A stretch of DNA of 64,000 bases from Vibrio coralliirubri (GTDB lineage Bacteria; Pseudomonadota; Gammaproteobacteria; Enterobacterales; Vibrionaceae): positions 2,294,001 through 2,358,000 of the forward strand of contig NZ_AP025470.1 in assembly GCF_024347375.1 (NCBI RefSeq), in the 5' to 3' direction. Of the stretch, positions 57,717-64,000 are shown in pieces. Both the position numbers and the translations under genes were made by a program. Every line of letters begins with the position of its first letter. Position 1 is the first letter of the stretch. The notes under the pieces are model-generated. The model had not been told where the DNA came from. It worked only from the letters and a program-made list of their open reading frames with translations, and did not search any database.

Positions 57717-58739
57717 ATGCAGCAGAACCTCATTGGTGAATCACCTAGCTTTCTCTCTGTGTTAGATAAAGTTTCCCAACTCGCACCAATAGAAAGACCC
57801 ATTCTAATCATTGGCGAACGTGGCACAGGTAAAGAGTTGATCGCACAAAGATTGCATTACCTTTCAAGACGCTGGGATCAACCTTTGATTTCATTGAACT
57901 GCTCAACCCTCAGTGAAGGTTTGATTGATTCAGAACTGTTTGGTCATGAATCGGGATCCTTTACGGGTTCGAAAGGTCGTCATCAAGGTCGCTTTGAAAG
58001 AGCAGAAGGAGGAACACTGTTTCTGGATGAGCTGGCGACCACTCCCCTTGCGGTTCAAGAGAAGCTATTGCGCGTTATTGAATACGGGCAATATGAACGT
58101 GTCGGTGGTCAAAAGGCGCTAAGTGCCAATGTAAGACTGGTGTGTGCAACCAATGCCGACTTGCCAGACATGGCATTAAAGGGCGAATTCAGGGCTGACC
58201 TATTAGATAGACTGGCGTTTGACGTCATTACTATCCCTCCTTTGCGTGAGCGAAAAGAAGACATCATGCTACTGGCCGAGTACTACGCCATTAAGATGTG
58301 TCGTGAATTGGAATTGGAGTTGTTCGTTGGCTTTGCCCCTTCTGCCGTTGAATCGCTTTTAGATTATTCTTGGCCAGGGAATGTACGAGAGCTCAAAAAC
58401 GTTATTGAGCGAGCTATCTATCAGCACGGAAAAGACCCATATCCTATTGAATATTTGGTGTTTAACCCATTTAAGCCCGCATGGAAAACAGAGCAAGATT
58501 CCTCTCCTGAAACTGGCAATGAGCCATCTAACAGCCATACTTCATCAGAGAGCTCGTTTTCTTTGCCGCTTGATTACAAAGCATGGCAAGAACAACAAGA
58601 CATCAAGCTACTCAACCAAGCCCTAAAACAGAGCAAATATAACCAGAAACAAGCCGCAGAATTACTTGGGTTAACCTACAACCAATTACGTGGAATGGTG
58701 AGGAAGTACGCGATTGTCGGACAAGCTAACGATAAATAG
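57717..58739 (+). CDS. pspF: PspF, sigma-54 enhancer-binding activator
   Basis: The protein has 340 residues with no N-terminal receiver domain, as expected for PspF. Walker A is GERGTGKE, Walker B GTLFLDEL, arginine finger region FRADLLDRL, and the C-terminal Fis-type HTH QKQAAELLGLTYNQLRGMVRKY. The sigma-54-contact loop reads GSFTGS where GAFTGA is typical. It should activate pspABC across the divergent promoter and be held inactive by PspA. AAGGA precedes the ATG. Confidence 0.94.
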   Translation: MQQNLIGESPSFLSVLDKVSQLAPIERPILIIGERGTGKELIAQRLHYLSRRWDQPLISLNCSTLSEGLIDSELFGHESGSFTGSKGRHQGRFERAEGGTLFLDELATTPLAVQEKLLRVIEYGQYERVGGQKALSANVRLVCATNADLPDMALKGEFRADLLDRLAFDVITIPPLRERKEDIMLLAEYYAIKMCRELELELFVGFAPSAVESLLDYSWPGNVRELKNVIERAIYQHGKDPYPIEYLVFNPFKPAWKTEQDSSPETGNEPSNSHTSSESSFSLPLDYKAWQEQQDIKLLNQALKQSKYNQKQAAELLGLTYNQLRGMVRKYAIVGQANDK

Positions 58740-58841
58740 CTGTCCACACTTGATTATTATTTGGAGCCGAATAAATAAAATGTTAAATTGTCCGGATCTT
58801 GAGGCTCCTCTAACGCCTCGTTTCGAAAAGTATTTCTTTTT

Positions 58842-60464
58842 ATGAAAGCACTAATAAGACTATCACTGAGCATCTGCACGCTGAGCTTTCTCGCTGGATG
58901 TGGTGAGAGTGTGAATCACGAGCAAATCCGTGAAAAAGGCTTCATTTATTGCGGCCAAGGTAATCCTAGTACCTTCAACCCACAGCTGGTTGATAGTGGC
59001 ATTACCGCAGAATCGCTGAGTCCTCAAATCTTCGATACACTGCTCACTCTTGATCCGATGACGTACCGACCAAAACAGAACTTGGCGACAAGTTGGTCTG
59101 TTGATAAATCAGGTACAGAATACACGTTCAAACTGCGCCCAAATGTTGCGTTCCAAACAACAGACTGGTTCACCCCAACTCGTAGCATGAATGCACAAGA
59201 TGTGGTGTTTAGCTTTGAACGTGTCATTGATAGTTCAAACCCATTTCATTATGTGGGCGGCGGCTTATACCCGTGGTTTGCCGGAATCGACTTCAAGAAC
59301 CTGATTGTCGATATCACCGCGGTTGACGACCTAACAGTGAAATTCCAATTAAGTCGCCCAGACAATTCATTTCTCAACAATATCGCCACCAGCTATGCAG
59401 TCATTCACTCTAAAGAGTATGCCAACAAGCTCATTGCAGCGGATGAGAAAAATCGAATCGATTCCAATCCAGTCGGCACTGGCCCTTTCTACTTGGATGA
59501 ATACCAAATCAACGACCTAGTGCGCTTGAAAAAGAACAAGCACTACTGGAAGGGTCAAGTACAAATGGACCAAGTTGTGTTCGATACTTCGCAACGTGGA
59601 ACAGGCACACTTGCTAAGCTTCTACGCAGTGAATGTGATGTGCTCAACTCACCAATTTCTAGCCAAATTCCTATTATTCAGGCTCATGAAGAGTTGAAGA
59701 TTTCTGCCACTCCGGCGGTTAATGTCTCTTTCATTGCGCTGAATACTGAGCACCCTGCACTGCGTGACTCTCGAGTTCGTAAAGCGCTAAACTTAGCCAT
59801 CAATCGTCAAAACATCCTTGATTCTGTGTATTACGGTACAGGAACCAAAGCCTACACCTTGCTTCCTCCGACTTCTTGGGCTCACCAAAAAGACAGCGTT
59901 CAAGTTCGCTACGACCGAAACTATGCGGTTGCGCTTCTCAAAGAAGCTGGCGTAGAGCCTGGGTTAGAGCTTTCAATGTGGGTACCACTAGAGCCACGCG
60001 CATACAATCCAAGTCCAAGAAAAACGGCAGAACTGATCCAAGCAAACTTGGCTGATATTGGTATTGAGTTGAAACTCTATACCGACGACCGATTTGACCG
60101 CACACAGTTGTCCTCTATTTCCTCAACAGACTTGTTGCTTACAGGCTGGATAGGCAATACCGGTGATCCAGACAACTTCTTGCGCCCGCTGCTCTCATGC
60201 AGCTCTGAGCGTGCAGGGTTAAACGTCTCGATGTGGTGTAATTCAGACTTTGATTTCCTTCTCGACTTAGCATTAGAAATCAATCAACAAAGGCACCGTG
60301 TGAACTTGTACCGACAAGCCCAAAACATTCTCAATGAAGAAGTTCCTGTGATTCCTCTGGCTCATGGCGTGCAATTTCGCGTGCACGATCGTTCGCTAAC
60401 AGGCTTTAAAGCAAGTCCTTTCAATGCCCAACCTTTTGATCAAGTCAGAAGAGAGGTGCAGTAA
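58842..60464 (+). CDS. sapA: SapA, peptide-binding protein of the Sap ABC system
   Basis: The protein has 540 residues, the usual size for this SBP_bac_5 family. The signal peptide ends in LAGC-G, a good lipobox, so this SapA looks like a lipoprotein, unlike the soluble E. coli protein. Segments IYCGQGNPSTFNPQ, TDWFTPTRSMNAQDVVFSF and PVGTGPFYL match SapA closely. It is linked to antimicrobial-peptide resistance and, in some species, heme or putrescine handling. The stop overlaps the sapB start by one base. Confidence 0.92.
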   Translation: MKALIRLSLSICTLSFLAGCGESVNHEQIREKGFIYCGQGNPSTFNPQLVDSGITAESLSPQIFDTLLTLDPMTYRPKQNLATSWSVDKSGTEYTFKLRPNVAFQTTDWFTPTRSMNAQDVVFSFERVIDSSNPFHYVGGGLYPWFAGIDFKNLIVDITAVDDLTVKFQLSRPDNSFLNNIATSYAVIHSKEYANKLIAADEKNRIDSNPVGTGPFYLDEYQINDLVRLKKNKHYWKGQVQMDQVVFDTSQRGTGTLAKLLRSECDVLNSPISSQIPIIQAHEELKISATPAVNVSFIALNTEHPALRDSRVRKALNLAINRQNILDSVYYGTGTKAYTLLPPTSWAHQKDSVQVRYDRNYAVALLKEAGVEPGLELSMWVPLEPRAYNPSPRKTAELIQANLADIGIELKLYTDDRFDRTQLSSISSTDLLLTGWIGNTGDPDNFLRPLLSCSSERAGLNVSMWCNSDFDFLLDLALEINQQRHRVNLYRQAQNILNEEVPVIPLAHGVQFRVHDRSLTGFKASPFNAQPFDQVRREVQ

Positions 60465-61426
60465 TGTTTTGGTATACATTAAGACGTGTAAACTTATTCG
60501 TTATTACGCTAGGGATTCTGACCTTAGTGGGTTTTTCCCTGCTTCGATTAGACCAAACCTCCCCATGGGCAATTCAAGATTTTTGGCCCGGTTGGATTAG
60601 CTATATCACTGAATTATCGACGCTAAACTTCGGCCTAAGTAAACACGGTGTACCTATCATCGATGAATTAGTCGTGGTGTTCCCTGCAACGCTAGAGCTG
60701 TGCTTCTTTGCCTTTGTGTTGGCACTCATCATCGGTATCCCTTTCGGCACCATTGCTGGTATGAGACAGGGTAAGTTTGTTGATACCACCATATCGTTCA
60801 CCTCAATGGCCGGTTACTCTGCACCGATATTTTGGGTCGCGTTGCTGATGATCATGGTGTTTTCACTGCACTTTGAAATGTTCCCCGTTGGTGGCCGATA
60901 CGACCTACTTTACGAAATTGAACACGTGACTGGCTTCGCGATGATTGACGCCTTTTTTGCCGAAGGTCGCTACCGTGCGCACGCACTTCAAAGTGTTATC
61001 GAGCATATGGCGTTGCCTTGTCTTGTTTTAGCACTGGCGCCAACGACTCAGGTCATCCGATTGATGAGAGCTTCAGTGGCTGAAGTAATGACGCAAAACT
61101 ACATCCGCGCTGCGCGAATTAAAGGTCTTTCAACAAGAGAGATCATCACGCAGCACGTGCTAAGAAACGCGATACCTCCGATTATTCCAAAGGTCGGCGT
61201 TCAACTATCGAGTATGTTAACGCTTGCTATTATTACCGAGTCTATCTTTAACTGGCCGGGCATTGGTCGTTGGTTGTTGGATGCCTTATCGAATCAAGAT
61301 TACGTTTCAATTCAAGCAGGCGTAATTGTGGTAGCAACCTTGGTTTTGACCGCCAACATTATGTCCGATCTACTGGGCGCGATGATCAATCCACTGGTAA
61401 GGAAGGAATGGTATGCTAACAAATAA
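60464..61426 (+). CDS. sapB: SapB, ABC permease
   Basis: The protein has 320 residues of the DppB-like class with an N-terminal helix and five further membrane helices. The coupling motif RAARIKGLSTREIITQHVLRNA is present at about 220. It forms half of the Sap channel. It overlaps sapC by 14 bp. Confidence 0.93.
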   Translation: MFWYTLRRVNLFVITLGILTLVGFSLLRLDQTSPWAIQDFWPGWISYITELSTLNFGLSKHGVPIIDELVVVFPATLELCFFAFVLALIIGIPFGTIAGMRQGKFVDTTISFTSMAGYSAPIFWVALLMIMVFSLHFEMFPVGGRYDLLYEIEHVTGFAMIDAFFAEGRYRAHALQSVIEHMALPCLVLALAPTTQVIRLMRASVAEVMTQNYIRAARIKGLSTREIITQHVLRNAIPPIIPKVGVQLSSMLTLAIITESIFNWPGIGRWLLDALSNQDYVSIQAGVIVVATLVLTANIMSDLLGAMINPLVRKEWYANK

Positions 61427-62300
61427 CGTCTACCAAGAAGAACAGATTCCAACCCAGTTCGAACGTTTCTGGCGCAGCTTCCGCAGCAATAATCTAGCTA
61501 TGTTTGGCTTGTGGTGTTTGGTGCTTATCATTCTGGTCACCGTCACTTCACCGTGGCTAGCCCCGCATGATGCACAAGAACAAACCGGCCACCTATTAAC
61601 GCCGCCCTCTTGGGATCCAGCGGGAACGGTTGAATACTTTCTAGGTACGGATGACTTAGGCCGAGATATTCTCTCTCGCTTGATCATTGGCTCTCAGCTG
61701 ACGTTTGGCGCCGCAGTGGTGATTACCTTTATCGCAGCCGTCATTGGTTGTCTGATTGGCGTACTTGCTGGTATGACTCGTGGATTGCTATCAAGTACGT
61801 TAAACCACCTGCTTGATACCGTTATGTCGATTCCATCTCTTCTGCTGGCGATTATCTTCGTGGCATTCCTTGGCTTTGGCGAGTTCAATATCTTGCTCGC
61901 CTTGTGTTTGGCACTGATTCCGCGCTTTATACGCTCGGTGTACATTGCCGTGCATGCTGAAGTAGAAAAAGACTATATTCTGGCTTCTCGCCTTGATGGT
62001 GCGAACGATTTTTACCTGCTATGGAACTCAATCCTTCCGAACATTCTTACCGTGATCGCACTTGAAGTTACGCTGGCACTGTCAGTTGCAATTCTTGATA
62101 TCACGGCTTTAGGTTTCCTAGGGCTTGGCGCTCAAGCACCGAGTACCGAATGGGGCTCAATCTTGGGTGATTCGGTCGAATTGATTTACCTTGCGCCATG
62201 GACAGTAACCCTACCCGGCTTAGCAATTATGTTTACAGTGATCGTGATTAACCTCGTCGGTGAAGGTGTTCGCCAAGCGCTAAATGCAGGAATCGAATAA
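61413..62300 (+). CDS. sapC: SapC, ABC permease
   Basis: The protein has 295 residues of the DppC-like class, with the N-terminal OppC_N segment and [14 protein letters not shown] motif (about 70). The coupling motif is [20 protein letters not shown]. It pairs with SapB to form the channel. It overlaps sapD by one base. Confidence 0.93.
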   Translation: MLTNNVYQEEQIPTQFERFWRSFRSNNLAMFGLWCLVLIILVTVTSPWLAPHDAQEQTGHLLTPPSWDPAGTVEYFLGTDDLGRDILSRLIIGSQLTFGAAVVITFIAAVIGCLIGVLAGMTRGLLSSTLNHLLDTVMSIPSLLLAIIFVAFLGFGEFNILLALCLALIPRFIRSVYIAVHAEVEKDYILASRLDGANDFYLLWNSILPNILTVIALEVTLALSVAILDITALGFLGLGAQAPSTEWGSILGDSVELIYLAPWTVTLPGLAIMFTVIVINLVGEGVRQALNAGIE

Positions 62301-63301
62301 TGCCGTTACTTGATATTCGACATCTAACTATCGAGATAGAGACCCCTCAAGGGATGGTTAAAGCGGTAGATCGAATGAGTATTACCCTCAATGAAGGGGA
62401 AATTCGTGGCTTAGTAGGTGAATCAGGCTCAGGTAAGAGCTTGGTTGCAAAAGCGATCGTCGGAGTATGTAAAGAAAACTGGAAGGTTTCTGCAGACCGA
62501 ATGCGCTTAGGTAATATCGACCTACTGCAACTGACGCCGAAAGAAAGGCGCCGAGTGATCGCCCGCGATATCGCGATGATCTTCCAAGAGCCATCGACGT
62601 GTCTTGACCCTTCTGAAAAAGTAGGCAACCAGCTCGTTGAAGCGATCCCTTCTCATTCGTTTGAAGGTCGTTGGTGGCAACGATTTAAGTGGCGTAAGAA
62701 GCAAGCGATCGCGTTACTGCACAAAGTGGGCATCAAAGACCACTCTCGCCTAATGGACAGTTACTCTTATGAACTAACCGATGGTGAGTGTCAAAAAGTC
62801 ATGATCGCAATGGCGATCGCTGCCAAGCCAAAAGTCTTGATTGCAGATGAGCCAACCAACGATTTAGATCCAATTACACAGTCTCAAATATTGCGTCTGT
62901 TGAGCCGTATGAACCAGATCAATAACACCACCATCGTGTTGATCGGCCATGACTTAACCACCATTACCCAATGGGCAACCCGCATTACCGTGATGTACTG
63001 TGGTCAATCTGTAGAATCTGCTGATACGCCGAAGTTGTTGGATGCACCCAAGCACCCATATACCGTTGCTCTGCTAAAAGCGATGCCAGACTTTAACGAT
63101 TGGATTCCCCATAAAGAGAAGCTCCAGTCTTTGCCGGGGTCAATTCCACCGCTGCAACATCTTCCTATTGGTTGTCGATTAGGCCCTCGCTGTCCATACG
63201 CACAAAGGCAGTGTGTCGAGATCCCACATACTAAACGTATCAAGAACCATAAGTTTAACTGTCACTTCCCTCTGAATATGGAGAAGAAAAAGAAATCATG
63301 A
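62300..63301 (+). CDS. sapD: SapD, ABC ATPase
   Basis: The protein has 333 residues. Walker A GESGSGKS and Walker [13 protein letters not shown] are intact. The ABC signature is ELTDGECQK instead of LSGGQ, as in other SapD proteins, hinting at unusual ATP handling. The C-terminal oligopeptide/dipeptide-type Cys cluster ([14 protein letters not shown]) is present. SapD also affects Trk potassium uptake in E. coli. Its stop codon overlaps the sapF start by 4 bp. Confidence 0.93.
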   Translation: MPLLDIRHLTIEIETPQGMVKAVDRMSITLNEGEIRGLVGESGSGKSLVAKAIVGVCKENWKVSADRMRLGNIDLLQLTPKERRRVIARDIAMIFQEPSTCLDPSEKVGNQLVEAIPSHSFEGRWWQRFKWRKKQAIALLHKVGIKDHSRLMDSYSYELTDGECQKVMIAMAIAAKPKVLIADEPTNDLDPITQSQILRLLSRMNQINNTTIVLIGHDLTTITQWATRITVMYCGQSVESADTPKLLDAPKHPYTVALLKAMPDFNDWIPHKEKLQSLPGSIPPLQHLPIGCRLGPRCPYAQRQCVEIPHTKRIKNHKFNCHFPLNMEKKKKS

Positions 63302-64000
63302 GTGCATTATTAGAAGTCAGTGATTTGTCTAAAGACTTTACGACTCGCTCTGGTCTTTTCCGTAAAAAGATTCATCAGGCGGTGAAACCAGTAAGCTTTT
63401 CTCTTGAAGCAGGCCAGACAATTGGTTTTATCGGCCAGAATGGTTCTGGCAAATCAACATTAGCCAGAATGCTCGCAGGCATGGTCGAACCAACCGCTGG
63501 CGAGATCCGCGTGAATGGCGAAAAGCTAGAACACAAAGACTACTCGACTCGTTGTAAGCTGATTCGAATGATCTTCCAAGACCCGAATACGTCGCTTAAC
63601 CCGCGCATTCAGATCGGTCGAATTCTTGAAGGTCCATTAAAGCGAAACACCAACATGCCACCAGAAGCCCGTATGCGTCGTGTGAAAGACACACTACTGC
63701 GCGTGGGCCTTCTACCAGAACATGCTTACTTCTACCCTCAGATGCTTGCTGCGGGCCAGAAACAAAGGGTTTGTTTGGCTCGCGCCTTAATACTTCAGCC
63801 ATCCATCATTGTCGCTGATGAAGCGTTGAATGGTTTGGACATGGCAATGCGCTCGCAAATCATCAATCTGTTCTTAGAACTTCAAGAAGAGATGGGCGTA
63901 TCGTTCGTTTATGTCTCTCAACACCTCGGTATTGTGAAGCACATTACCGACAAGATCATTGTCATGCACGAAGGCAATGTGGTTGAGAGTGGGGAAACAG
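63298..64000 (+). CDS. sapF: SapF, ABC ATPase (3' end outside window)
   Basis: The first 234 codons are visible; the gene runs off the right edge. Walker A is GQNGSGKS and Walker B IIVADEAL. The signature is MLAAGQKQR rather than LSGGQ, like the SapF group. It pairs with SapD as the second ATPase. The ATG overlaps the sapD stop (ATGA), showing coupling. Confidence 0.92.
   Translation, partial: MSALLEVSDLSKDFTTRSGLFRKKIHQAVKPVSFSLEAGQTIGFIGQNGSGKSTLARMLAGMVEPTAGEIRVNGEKLEHKDYSTRCKLIRMIFQDPNTSLNPRIQIGRILEGPLKRNTNMPPEARMRRVKDTLLRVGLLPEHAYFYPQMLAAGQKQRVCLARALILQPSIIVADEALNGLDMAMRSQIINLFLELQEEMGVSFVYVSQHLGIVKHITDKIIVMHEGNVVESGET

Overview
The window is a chromosomal segment of a marine gammaproteobacterium, almost certainly a Vibrio. 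The reasons are the conserved neighbourhood pspCBA / pspF / sapABCDF, a single-domain proVWX system, a TorC/TorA pair, a two-adaptor RND pump, ToxR-type membrane regulators, a secreted PL7 alginate lyase and moderate GC content. The exact species cannot be read from the sequence; a Splendidus-clade Vibrio would fit. No rRNA, tRNA, complete IS, prophage or CRISPR was found, so most of the window is ordinary chromosome with a few accessory spots.

Layout. 1-13.3 kb is the most accessory part. It holds the start of a secreted protein cut by the window edge, a giant protein of about 3,485 residues built from some 22 diverged DUF11-like repeats (minus strand), and a divergent AT-rich gene coding for a head-to-tail duplicated HTH protein. 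13.3-16.8 kb is pqiABC, an envelope lipid-transport operon. 17-18.4 kb is a CBM32-PL7 alginate lyase. 18.6-20 kb is a divergent LysR / SnoaL-like pair. 20.2-23.5 kb is proVWX (glycine betaine uptake), followed by a 640 bp non-coding region with a 9 bp inverted repeat. 24.1-25.1 kb has a HAD phosphatase and a small Trp-rich protein. 25.3-28.8 kb is torC-torA (TMAO respiration) with an FNR-like box upstream.

29-35.6 kb is a run of single genes: NifW-like protein, M14 carboxypeptidase, PilZ protein, LysE-type exporter, DEAD-box helicase, thiamine-binding-like protein, several small proteins and a META-domain lipoprotein. 36-40.2 kb is ynjBCD plus ynjF (ABC importer and CDP-alcohol phosphatidyltransferase, without ynjE). 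40.2-48.5 kb has an RNA-type methyltransferase with a pseudouridine synthase, a chemoreceptor, an Na+/solute symporter, cardiolipin synthase and metC. 48.6-50 kb is a ToxR-like membrane-bound transcription factor overlapping a small anchored, lipocalin-like partner. 50.1-56 kb has tag and an RND pump with two adaptor lipoproteins. 56.1-58.7 kb is the phage-shock system with a sigma-54-type promoter and divergent pspF. 58.8-64 kb is sapABCDF, running off the right edge.

The strongest candidates for something new are (1) the giant repeat protein with its downstream secreted partner and the divergent duplicated regulator, and (2) the two-gene ToxR-like / lipocalin-like cassette at 48.6-50.0 kb, which has the architecture of the VtrA/VtrC type of membrane sensor but carries no obvious target genes next to it. 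Several start codons were moved inward from the longest open frame where a ribosome binding site or signal peptide decided it; these are noted per gene.
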